Below are positions 23,905 through 31,402 of a DNA stretch of 64,000 nt, one piece after another. Numbering within the stretch: the first letter of the stretch is position 1; each line of letters starts with the position of its first letter. A program made the position numbers and the translations under genes. The notes under the pieces are model-generated. The model made no database searches, was not told the origin of the DNA, and was given only the letters and a program-made list of their open reading frames with translations. Source of the stretch: 2-02-FULL-47-50 sp964479045 (lineage in GTDB: Bacteria > Pseudomonadota > Gammaproteobacteria > Eutrophobiales > Eutrophobiaceae); NCBI GenBank assembly GCA_964479045.1, contig CAYZJI010000004.1, forward strand, positions 104,273 to 168,272, written 5' to 3'.

Positions 23905-24704
23905 GCAGTCTCCAGCATTAAAGCAGTGAGTATAAAATTAAGAATCAACACGGCCAGTGAGGCATGTACCACACTTTGTGTAGTGGAGCGTCCGATGCCC
24001 TCCGAAGTCGGTATCGTGTCATAACCTTCATAAAGCGCAATCCATGTGGCAACGAATCCGAATACAACAGATTTCCAGACACCATTCAGAAAGTCTTCAT
24101 GAAAGTCTACGGACTTCTGCATTTGCGACCAGAATGCGCCATCATCGACCCCCAGCAGAACCACGCCCACTAAATAACCGCCAAGGATGCCCACAGCACT
24201 GAAGATGGCCGCGAGCAGAGGCATGGAAATGAAGCCGGCGAGAAAACGCGGAGCAATAATACGTTTGAACGGGTCAACGGCCATCATTTCCATGGCAGAG
24301 AATTGTTCGGTGGTTTTCATCAAGCCAAGCTCAGCTGTAAGCGCGGAACCAGCCCGACCGGCAAACAGCAACGCAGTGACCACCGGACCCAGTTCTCTCA
24401 CCAGGGTCAGACCTATCATGGTACCCAGAGATGCTTCCGAATTGAACCGGACCAACACATTGTAACCTTGCAGACTCAGTACCATCCCGACAAATGTACC
24501 TGCCACGAGAATAATCACGATGGTCAGCACGCCTATCGAATACAGTTGCTGCAGGATCAGGAATGGCCGCAGGAAAACCGCAGGCAGACTCTGGAATGTT
24601 CTGTACAGGAATAATGTCCTGTCACCGAGACGTTCCAGCATACTCAGTGCCCATGAACCCAGGTGCTGGAATTTACTGATAATTTCGCCGGAAAGATTTG
24701 CCAT
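23901..24704 (-). CDS. mlaE: Phospholipid ABC transporter permease MlaE
   Basis: A 267-residue inner-membrane permease with five or six hydrophobic segments. The family hallmark around GLTLVRELGPVVTALLFAGRAGSALTAELG is intact. The helix preceding the membrane domain (FQHLGSWALSMLERLGDR) is also typical. It partners MlaF and MlaD in lipid transport between inner and outer membrane. Spacing to mlaF is 3 bases and it overlaps mlaD by 4 bases. Confidence 0.94.
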   Translation of the reverse strand: MANLSGEIISKFQHLGSWALSMLERLGDRTLFLYRTFQSLPAVFLRPFLILQQLYSIGVLTIVIILVAGTFVGMVLSLQGYNVLVRFNSEASLGTMIGLTLVRELGPVVTALLFAGRAGSALTAELGLMKTTEQFSAMEMMAVDPFKRIIAPRFLAGFISMPLLAAIFSAVGILGGYLVGVVLLGVDDGAFWSQMQKSVDFHEDFLNGVWKSVVFGFVATWIALYEGYDTIPTSEGIGRSTTQSVVHASLAVLILNFILTALMLETA

Positions 24705-24707
24705 GGC

Positions 24708-25502
24708 TCAGTTTCTGAACAAATCCTGGCTGTAATCAGGCGCCGGGTAATGGAAACCCACTGGACCGTCCGGCAGGGCATTCAGAAACTGACGGGCCCA
24801 TTCCGAGCGGGTATTGGCAAGCTCTGCAGGTGTGCCATGGTCCATCAGTTTGCCATTGTTGATGATGTAGATGTAATCCGAAATTCTGGAGACCTCCTCC
24901 ACATCATGAGAGACAATGATGCTGGTCAGCCCGAGACTGTCATTCAGGGTCTTGATGAGTTTCATCAGCACGCCCATGGAGATTGGATCCTGACCGGCAA
25001 AGGGCTCGTCATACATGATCATCATCGGATCCAGCACAATGGCACGGGCCAGGGCCACCCGCCGTGACATGCCCCCTGAAAGTTCAGACGGCATGAGTTG
25101 CGCCGCACCGCGGAGCCCCACCGCGTGCAATTTCATCAACACCAGATAACGGATCATGTGTTCACTGAGCCGTGTATGTTCCCGCAGCGGGTAGGCAACA
25201 TTTTCAAAGACAGTGAGATCCGTCAGCAACGCCCCGGCCTGAAACAGCATGCCCATGCGCTTGCGCATATCAAACAGATCAGACTGGTTGAGTGTGTGTA
25301 TATCGCGACCTTCGACCAGCACGGTTCCCTGTTCAGGCTGGAGCTGGGCGCTGATAAGTTTCAGCAGAGTAGTTTTGCCGCTGCCGCTGGGCCCCATGAT
25401 GGCCGTGATCTTGCCGCGCCGGATATCGACATCCACGCCATCAAAAATATAACGGGAACCACGGCGGAACCTGAGGTCCCTGACTTGTACCAGACTATCC
25501 AT
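24708..25502 (-). CDS. mlaF: Phospholipid ABC transporter ATP-binding protein MlaF
   Basis: A 264-residue ABC ATPase. Walker A GPSGSGKTTLLKL, signature LSGGMSRRVALARAI, and Walker B MIMYDEPFAGQDPIS (the usual L replaced by MI) are all complete; the H-loop is VSHDVEEV. The C-terminal extension includes SEWARQFLNALPDGPVGFHYPA, characteristic of MlaF and used for dimer and MlaB contacts. It is the first gene of the Mla operon, so the operon promoter should lie in the 25503-25911 gap. Confidence 0.95.
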   Translation of the reverse strand: MDSLVQVRDLRFRRGSRYIFDGVDVDIRRGKITAIMGPSGSGKTTLLKLISAQLQPEQGTVLVEGRDIHTLNQSDLFDMRKRMGMLFQAGALLTDLTVFENVAYPLREHTRLSEHMIRYLVLMKLHAVGLRGAAQLMPSELSGGMSRRVALARAIVLDPMMIMYDEPFAGQDPISMGVLMKLIKTLNDSLGLTSIIVSHDVEEVSRISDYIYIINNGKLMDHGTPAELANTRSEWARQFLNALPDGPVGFHYPAPDYSQDLFRN

Positions 25503-25911
25503 GCAGCCTATTTGGGTATTGGTTATTTTTAATTATGCAGGTATGCGCTGCTTGTGCTGTGCCGGAACCCTCCGGAAATGACCTGATAAATCCATCCAGT
25601 CCAGGGGCAGTTATTTCATCATTATAAGGCTTTATTATAATTTTTAAGCAGGTTGATTCTGGCGACAACAGGATCAACCCCTTCCCGGACATCATCCGTC
25701 TATTGGATGGCCTACTTTACCTTAAACCCGTACAAATGGAATACCTGAACCAGAAATCCGGTTTGTATATATTTGATCCGCATGAATAAACCCTGTTTTT
25801 ATGGCCGTCCGGCAAATTGCAGTCAGCCTGAGAGAATTTCAAGGATACAAGTCAACCTGGCGATACCCGGTGCGTTATGAATAGTACAGAACCATTACCC
25901 GGGAGATCCTC
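25503..25911. other. Divergent intergenic region mlaF / DUF3106 gene
   Basis: 409 bases without a gene, between the divergent Mla operon and the sigma-factor cluster. The one clear structure is a hairpin: GGTTGAT (25651-25657) with ATCAACC (25673-25679), extended inside by CTG/CAG. It has no T-run, so it is more likely an operator or RNA structure than a terminator. AT-rich stretches at 25620-25650 could hold a promoter, but no boxes can be assigned. Confidence 0.45.
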
Positions 25912-26484
25912 ATGAATCGTCCAGACAGCTTTTACTTTAGTGTATTAAGTGCCTTGTTATTTGCTGCATTGTCAGCGCCGCCGGTTTTGGCGGAAAAAAC
26001 CGGCGTTGTCGAGGAACCAACTGTTGAACCGGAAGCGGGTGACCGTGCCGGCTGGCGGGAACGCTGGGAGAACATGACCCCCGAGGAGCAGGAGAAATTC
26101 AGGGCGGAACGCAGGGCCATGCGTGAAAAGATGAAAGACATGACGCCCGAGGAAAGAGAAGTTTTTCGTGAAAAACACCGTGAAGAAATGCTTTCGAAAA
26201 TGAGCCCGGAAGAAAGGGAGACCTTTGAAAAATGCCGTAAAGAATACGAGGCCATGCGCGTGGGAAAGAGGGAAATGAAACATGAAGAGAGAAAAACATC
26301 GCGTGAAATACGCCGTCAGGAAAAGCTCGCCGAGATGACGCCGGAGCAGCGCGAGGCATTTGAGAAACGGCGCCAGGAAATACGTGAACAGATAATGAAC
26401 ATGAGTCCTGAAGAACGTGAACTGTTCCGGCGGGAATTGCGCGAACAGCGGCACAAGGACAAGGATCGGGACACTGATGCCTGA
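25912..26484 (+). CDS. Secreted DUF3106-like repeat protein (MTPEER repeats)
   Basis: A 190-residue protein with a signal peptide (cleavage near VLAEK). It consists of helical repeats of about 13-18 residues built on M[TS]PEE[RQ]E.F[RE]: starting near residues 55, 76, 92, 143 and 162. It is extremely charged and probably forms extended helices in the periplasm. This pattern matches DUF3106 proteins, often found beside a sigma factor and a DUF3619 protein. Its function is unknown. GGGAGA precedes the ATG. The sigma-factor frame overlaps or follows directly, so the genes are probably one operon. Confidence 0.75.
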   Translation: MNRPDSFYFSVLSALLFAALSAPPVLAEKTGVVEEPTVEPEAGDRAGWRERWENMTPEEQEKFRAERRAMREKMKDMTPEEREVFREKHREEMLSKMSPEERETFEKCRKEYEAMRVGKREMKHEERKTSREIRRQEKLAEMTPEQREAFEKRRQEIREQIMNMSPEERELFRRELREQRHKDKDRDTDA

Positions 26485-27124
26485 GAGGAGAGACGGTCAC
26501 CATGCAGCTACTGTGCTGTGTCCTTTGTATTTGCAGTATGATGATGCAAATTTTTATTGGAGTGATCGCAAGGAGGTTCTTCTGGAACAGCTCGAATCCC
26601 GGCTGGATAAATTTCTTGCTGATATACAAAAACGGGCCTTGCGTATGGCTGAGATAGCAACAGGTAATCGCGAGGATGCTCTGGATATTGTGCAGGAAGC
26701 GATGGGTAAATTTGTACAGAAATACAGTGCACGTCAGCCGGAAGAATGGGGTGCTTTGTTTCATACGGTTTTACAGAGCCGTATCCGGGACTGGTACCGG
26801 CGAGAATCTGTACGAAACCGTTTCCGGATCTGGTTTGGTTCTTCTCATGATGAAGATGCACCAGATCCGCTGGACAATGTGGCTGACGCCAAATCGCGCA
26901 GTCCTGAACAGGAGTTGCACAATAATCGCAGTATGGCCGTGCTGGCTCAGGCCATAAGAAAACTGCCATTGCGCCAGCAGCAGGTGGTCATGTTGCGGAT
27001 CTTCGAAGGGATGGATATTGAACAGACCGCCCGGGTGATGGGTTGTTCAGGTGGCAGTGTGAAAACCCATTATTCCAGGGCCGTGCATACATTGCGCGAA
27101 CAACTGGAGGGGTATTGGCCATGA
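26477..27124 (+). CDS. ECF-type RNA polymerase sigma factor
   Basis: A sigma-70 family protein. Region 2 is seen in RALRMAEIATGNREDALDIVQEAMGKFV and IRDWYRRESVRNR; region 4 in LPLRQQQVVMLRIFEGMDIEQTARVMGCSGGSVKTHYSRAVHTLR. From ATG 26477 it would be 215 residues. However, the first ~35 residues look non-homologous, and a perfect AAGGAGG (26570-26576) lies 5 bases before an in-frame CTG (26582). Starting there gives 180 residues, a normal length for this group. It overlaps the DUF3619-like gene by 4 bases. Its regulon probably includes this cluster. Confidence 0.88.
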   Translation: MPERRDGHHAATVLCPLYLQYDDANFYWSDRKEVLLEQLESRLDKFLADIQKRALRMAEIATGNREDALDIVQEAMGKFVQKYSARQPEEWGALFHTVLQSRIRDWYRRESVRNRFRIWFGSSHDEDAPDPLDNVADAKSRSPEQELHNNRSMAVLAQAIRKLPLRQQQVVMLRIFEGMDIEQTARVMGCSGGSVKTHYSRAVHTLREQLEGYWP

Positions 27125-27465
27125 CCGGCAGAAAATCCGAGCAGGAATTTATTGATGCAGTCAAGTCCGCGTTTGACGACGGCGTTGAAGGACTGGATAC
27201 CGATACGCTGTCCCGGTTGAACAGTATCAGGCATGCTGCAGTGGAATCATTTTCTTGTCGAAAATATTCATGGTGGTTGTATCCGGCCGGTGTTTTTGTA
27301 ACAGCCAGTCTGGCAATCATCATTTTTACTCTTATACAGCCGGAAAATATAACGTCCACCGTAAAAGCTGAAGACATTGAGATTCTTTCTACATCTGAAG
27401 AACTCGATATTTACGAGGACCTTGAGTTTTATCAGTGGCTTGAAGATTATGAAATTTCTGCCTGA
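27121..27465 (+). CDS. Small membrane protein, DUF3619-like, possible anti-sigma partner
   Basis: 114 residues: a short cytoplasmic N-terminus (SEQEFIDAVKSAFDDGVEGLDTDTLSRLNSIRHAAV), one membrane segment at about residues 49-69, and an acidic C-terminal tail (EELDIYEDLEFYQWLEDYE). The N-terminal pattern fits DUF3619, which accompanies ECF sigma factors. Position and single-pass topology suggest an anti-sigma factor, but this is inference. ATG overlaps the sigma-factor stop (ATGA) and its end overlaps the next gene by 17 bases: a tightly coupled operon. Confidence 0.7.
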   Translation: MTGRKSEQEFIDAVKSAFDDGVEGLDTDTLSRLNSIRHAAVESFSCRKYSWWLYPAGVFVTASLAIIIFTLIQPENITSTVKAEDIEILSTSEELDIYEDLEFYQWLEDYEISA

Positions 27466-28039
27466 GATTCTTGTTGGTATTTTGCTGATTGCTTGCAGCA
27501 ATCAGGTGCCGGCTGCAGAGGTAATCGCATGGGATAACTTGACAGCCGAACAACAGGAGGTATTACAGGCGCTGAAGGATTCCTGGAATGAACTGCCCCT
27601 TGAACGGCAGCAACGTCTGTTGCGCAAGGCGGATGACTGGCAAAATCTTTCTGCAGAAGAACGGGGGCGCATGCAGAAAAAAATGCAGCGTTGGCAATCA
27701 CTCACCCCGGAACAGCGTGAAGAGATACGTGCTCACTACCAGCGTTTCAAGGATCTGCCACCCGAAGAACAGAAAGAACTGCGTGAGCGACACAAATGGT
27801 TCAGGCAATTGCCAGTGGAAGAAAGGCAGCAAATTCGTGCCTTATGGGAGAAGATGACCCCGGAGCAACGTCAAACCATGCGGGAAGAAGGCCGGCGCAT
27901 GCCGAAGGAACAACGGCGCAGATTACATGAACATATGAAAACGCTGACACCGGAACAACGTCTGGACTTTCATCGGAGAATGCACGAGATGACGCCGGAA
28001 CAACGGCAGAAAATGATTGCAGAAATTGTATCCGGGTGA
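27449..28039 (+). CDS. Second secreted DUF3106-like repeat protein
   Basis: 196 residues with an N-terminal signal (LVGILLIACSNQVPAAE; the Cys could be a lipoprotein site, although the SNQ context is atypical). The remainder is a tandem array of helical units each beginning W..L[TS]PE[EQ]R or M.PE.R (for example MTPEQRQTMREEGRRM). This is the DUF3106 pattern WxxLTPEQQ. ATG 27449 with a nearby GAAG is used. It is a paralogue in style of the 25912 gene, so the sigma/DUF3619 pair is flanked on both sides by repeat proteins. Confidence 0.8.
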   Translation: MKFLPEILVGILLIACSNQVPAAEVIAWDNLTAEQQEVLQALKDSWNELPLERQQRLLRKADDWQNLSAEERGRMQKKMQRWQSLTPEQREEIRAHYQRFKDLPPEEQKELRERHKWFRQLPVEERQQIRALWEKMTPEQRQTMREEGRRMPKEQRRRLHEHMKTLTPEQRLDFHRRMHEMTPEQRQKMIAEIVSG

Positions 28040-28043
28040 CTGC

Positions 28044-28532
28044 CTAATTACGGATTTTGCCGGACTCTTTCACCAGCATTTTTGCGAATTGCTTGATCTG
28101 CATGTCATAAAGCACCAGTTCGCCACCGGTCTTGATGGCCCGCAGCGAGATGCTGCCAATCAGCATTAACAGCATAAATACAATGATCCACGCAAAAAAG
28201 TAGGAGACGCGAATATCATCATGAGCAGCGGGCGCGGCACTTTTCGTTGCAGTTGCTTCTGCCGGAGTGGCATCGCCTTCCTCCTCAGTCACGGTTTCAG
28301 TTTCCTCTCCGACTGAGGCGCGAATCGAAGACAGGCTCTTGTCTATGTTTGATCCTCTTTCGATCGCGACAGCAAAGCGTTCAATGACCTGTGGTTCTTC
28401 ATACAATTCCACGGCCTTGAACATCACCTGCAGGGCCACGTATACACCGACCAGAAGAATGAACAAGCCTATGCAGCGCACGATCACGCTCATAATCCCC
28501 TTGCCTACATCTTCAAGATTATTTTCATTCAT
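28044..28532 (-). CDS. Two-pass inner-membrane protein, unknown
   Basis: 162 residues, not a family I recognise. The first membrane segment (about residues 10-35, GIMSVIVRCIGLFILLVGVYVALQV) is followed by a charged loop. An Ala/Glu/Thr-rich low-complexity part (residues ~75-105) comes next, then a second segment (VSYFFAWIIVFMLLMLIGSISL) and a basic tail. The loop is probably periplasmic. ATG 28532 is chosen; the longer frame starts within the divergent upstream region. It is convergent with the DUF3106 gene, 4 bases apart. Confidence 0.6.
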   Translation of the reverse strand: MNENNLEDVGKGIMSVIVRCIGLFILLVGVYVALQVMFKAVELYEEPQVIERFAVAIERGSNIDKSLSSIRASVGEETETVTEEEGDATPAEATATKSAAPAAHDDIRVSYFFAWIIVFMLLMLIGSISLRAIKTGGELVLYDMQIKQFAKMLVKESGKIRN

Positions 28533-28599
28533 TGGCGGTATTCTACTATTATTTACTGAACCAACGCGAGCCTGAGTAACGGTCAAACGCCCTGCCGGA

Positions 28600-29520
28600 A
28601 TGTTGAAATATTGTTATCTGCGCTGCATTACAGCAATGCTGGTGATCCTGGGTGTGGCGACACTGGTGTTTCTGCTGATTCATATTATTCCGGGTGATCC
28701 GGTTGAGGTCATGCTGGGTGAAGCAGCGCAACGCGCCGATGTCGAGACATTACGTATCGCACTGGGGTTGCATCTGCCGTTGTATGAACAATGGCATCAG
28801 TTCATGCTGAAAATTTTCCAGTTTGATCTCGGGACTTCACTGTATTCGCGGCGCGAGATCACCAGCATGCTTGCGGAACGTTTCCCGCCGACAGTTTTGT
28901 TGGCATGTGTCGCGATGCTGGTTGCTATCCTGATCGCATTGCCGCTCGGCGTGATTGCCGCCGTCCGCCGTGGCAGTTTCTGGGACACCGCTGCCATGAG
29001 TTTTTCCGTCGCGGGCGTTTCCATTCCGAATTTCTGGCTGGGGCCAGTGCTTATCATGATTTTTTCATTATGGTTCGGCTGGCTGCCGGTGAGTGGTTAT
29101 GACAGTGCAGCATCCATCATCCTTCCGGCCTTGTGTCTCGGCACCGGCATGGCTGCATTGCTGTCGCGCATGATCCGGGCCGCATTGCTGGAAGTCCTGA
29201 ATGAGGATTACATACGTGCAGCCCGGGCACGAGGCCTCAATTCAGTGGCTGTAATTTTGCGACATGCGTTGCCGAATGCGGCACTGCCGGTGATCACCAT
29301 TATCGGCATGCAGTTTGGAGCACTGCTCACCGGCGCAGTGATCACCGAAACGCTGTTTTCCTGGCCGGGTATCGGCCAGCTCACAATCGAGGCCATCCAG
29401 AAGCGCGATTATCCTGTGGTGCAGGCATGCATACTCCTGATCAGTATTGTCTATGTGCTGGTCAATTTGCTGACTGATATTGTCTATGCCTGGCTTGATC
29501 CACGCGTGAGGCTGGAATGA
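28600..29520 (+). CDS. ABC transporter permease, DppB/OppB family
   Basis: A 306-residue permease with six hydrophobic segments. N-terminal TLVFLLIHIIPGDPVEVMLG is the DppB-type signature. The ATPase-contact loop is ALLEVLNEDYIRAARARGLNSVAVILRHALPNA. It would form the translocation path for di- or oligopeptides with the DppC-like gene, which it overlaps by 4 bases. No ATPase gene is in the window. The peptide-binding lipoprotein at 20.4 kb may be its partner. Confidence 0.92.
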   Translation: MLKYCYLRCITAMLVILGVATLVFLLIHIIPGDPVEVMLGEAAQRADVETLRIALGLHLPLYEQWHQFMLKIFQFDLGTSLYSRREITSMLAERFPPTVLLACVAMLVAILIALPLGVIAAVRRGSFWDTAAMSFSVAGVSIPNFWLGPVLIMIFSLWFGWLPVSGYDSAASIILPALCLGTGMAALLSRMIRAALLEVLNEDYIRAARARGLNSVAVILRHALPNAALPVITIIGMQFGALLTGAVITETLFSWPGIGQLTIEAIQKRDYPVVQACILLISIVYVLVNLLTDIVYAWLDPRVRLE

Positions 29521-30317
29521 TGACGTCACGCTTGTCATGGCCCGCCGCAGTGATGCTGCTCTGGTTAATTCTGGCTATCGGTGCAACCGTGTTGCCTCTG
29601 CAACCAGATCTGGTACGTCTGGAAAAAATCCTGATTGCTCCGGAATGGCAGGCCTTGCTCGGTTATGATGAACTCGGTCGTTCCATTGCAGATCGTCTGA
29701 TCATGGGAGCCCGTACTTCTTTAATGGTGGCAATCAGTGTTGTATTTATTTCACTGTTACTTGGAACGCTGCTGGGTACTGTCGCAGCCTGGCTGGGGGG
29801 ATGGTGGGACAGGGTGATTGTGCTCGTGATTGACACTTTCATTGCCTTTCCCGGAATTCTGCTTGCAATTGCACTGGCCGGACTGCTCGGACCCGGCATC
29901 ATGAATACGGTCATTGCTCTCGTCCTCACAGGCTGGGTCGGGTTTGCCCGTCTGGCCCGTGCCCAGACGCTCACAATCAAGCAGCGGGAACATGTACAGG
30001 CGGCACGAGCGCTGGGAACCGGAGATGTCCGGATAATTCGTCATCACCTGTTGCCGCTAATCATGGCGCCATTGCTGGTGGAAGCTACTTTTGCGATTTC
30101 AGGTACGGTTGTGGCCGAGGCCAGCCTGTCATTTCTGGGTCTTGGTGTACAGCCTCCGGAAGCCTCTTGGGGCGCAATGATCCGTGAAGGTACGCGTTAT
30201 ATGCTGGTGGCACCGCATCTGGTGCTGGCACCGGGCTGTGCGGTTTTTCTGGTGGTGATATCAATTAATTTATTGGGTGATCGATTACGCGATAAAATGG
30301 ACATCAGGATAAAGTGA
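29517..30317 (+). CDS. ABC transporter permease, DppC/OppC family
   Basis: A 266-residue permease. HPLGTDxxGRD-like motif appears as LLGYDELGRSIADRLIMGARTSL. The coupling loop is REHVQAARALGTGDVRIIRHHLLP, and the C-terminal VVAEASLSFLGLGVQPPEASWG is diagnostic for DppC-type subunits. It starts inside the DppB-like stop (ATGA). nagZ follows after 29 bases, which raises the possibility that the transporter handles cell-wall peptides. Confidence 0.92.
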   Translation: MMTSRLSWPAAVMLLWLILAIGATVLPLQPDLVRLEKILIAPEWQALLGYDELGRSIADRLIMGARTSLMVAISVVFISLLLGTLLGTVAAWLGGWWDRVIVLVIDTFIAFPGILLAIALAGLLGPGIMNTVIALVLTGWVGFARLARAQTLTIKQREHVQAARALGTGDVRIIRHHLLPLIMAPLLVEATFAISGTVVAEASLSFLGLGVQPPEASWGAMIREGTRYMLVAPHLVLAPGCAVFLVVISINLLGDRLRDKMDIRIK

Positions 30318-30346
30318 ACCTTATAAGCATAATCAAGTAAAAAAAC

Positions 30347-31402
30347 ATGTCACTCGGCCCCATCATGCTGGATTTGCAGGGATGCACACTTACTCCGGAA
30401 GAACGTGAACTGCTCAGGCATCCGCTGACAGGTGGAGTCATTCTTTTTTCCCGCAATTATGAATCGGTGGATCAGCTTGCTCAGCTGGTGACTTCCATCC
30501 ATGCGGTGCGTGAACCGCGATTGCTGATTGCTGTTGATCATGAAGGTGGCCGGGTACAGCGTTTCCGCGAAGGCTTTACGCGTCTGCCGGCCTGTGGCTT
30601 GATAGGCCACGCTTATGACAAAGACCACAAACACGGTCTCGCACTGGCGGAAAAGATCGGCTGGTTGATGGCGATTGAACTGTGCTCGGTCGGGGTGGAC
30701 TTCAGTTTCGCACCTGTGCTGGATTTGCATAAAGGCATCAGCAAGGTAATCGGCAATCGCGCCTTTCATCGTGATCCGGAGGTGGTAGGCCGTCTCGCCC
30801 GGGCCTACATGCAGGGCATGCGTCGCGCCGGCATGGCGGCGGTGGGCAAACATTTTCCCGGCCACGGTTCGGTGGTGGAGGATTCTCATCATGCGCTTCC
30901 CGTGGATAATCGCCGTTTTGAAGACATCCAGCAGGATGATCTGGTACCGTTTGAACGGCTGATCCATGCAGGGCTCGCCGGTATCATGCCGGCCCATGTG
31001 GTTTATCCTGCCCTGGACAGCAAACCGGCGGGATTTTCCTCCATCTGGCTGAAAAACGTACTGCGGCAGCAGCTGCAATTCCAGGGCACGATATTCAGTG
31101 ATGATATCAGCATGGCCGGCGCTGAACTTGCCGGAGACTATCCGGGCCGTACCGAAAGTGCATTGGCTGCCGGCTGTGACATGGTGCTGGTCTGTAATAA
31201 CCGGGCCGCCGCGATCAACATCCTTGATAATTACACATGGAGCCCCAATCCTGTGTCCCAGGTACGGTTGATCAGAATGCACGGAAAGCAAACGTTGACC
31301 TATACTGAACTTAAGCACACTGGCGACTGGCATAACACGGTGGCCGCTGTTGCAGCACTGGATATAAACCCGGAACTGGATTTGGGAGATGATGCCGCTT
31401 GA
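30347..31402 (+). CDS. nagZ: Beta-N-acetylhexosaminidase NagZ
   Basis: A 351-residue cytoplasmic GH3 enzyme that removes GlcNAc from anhydromuropeptides in peptidoglycan recycling. LMLDLQG-type start (PIMLDLQGCTLT), DHEGGRVQRFREGFTRLP, the catalytic-loop KHFPGHGSVVEDSHHALP with the His/Asp dyad, and the nucleophile Asp region FSDDISMAGAE are intact. It is slightly longer than the E. coli enzyme (341). The TraB/GumN gene overlaps its end by 14 bases. Confidence 0.95.
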   Translation: MSLGPIMLDLQGCTLTPEERELLRHPLTGGVILFSRNYESVDQLAQLVTSIHAVREPRLLIAVDHEGGRVQRFREGFTRLPACGLIGHAYDKDHKHGLALAEKIGWLMAIELCSVGVDFSFAPVLDLHKGISKVIGNRAFHRDPEVVGRLARAYMQGMRRAGMAAVGKHFPGHGSVVEDSHHALPVDNRRFEDIQQDDLVPFERLIHAGLAGIMPAHVVYPALDSKPAGFSSIWLKNVLRQQLQFQGTIFSDDISMAGAELAGDYPGRTESALAAGCDMVLVCNNRAAAINILDNYTWSPNPVSQVRLIRMHGKQTLTYTELKHTGDWHNTVAAVAALDINPELDLGDDAA

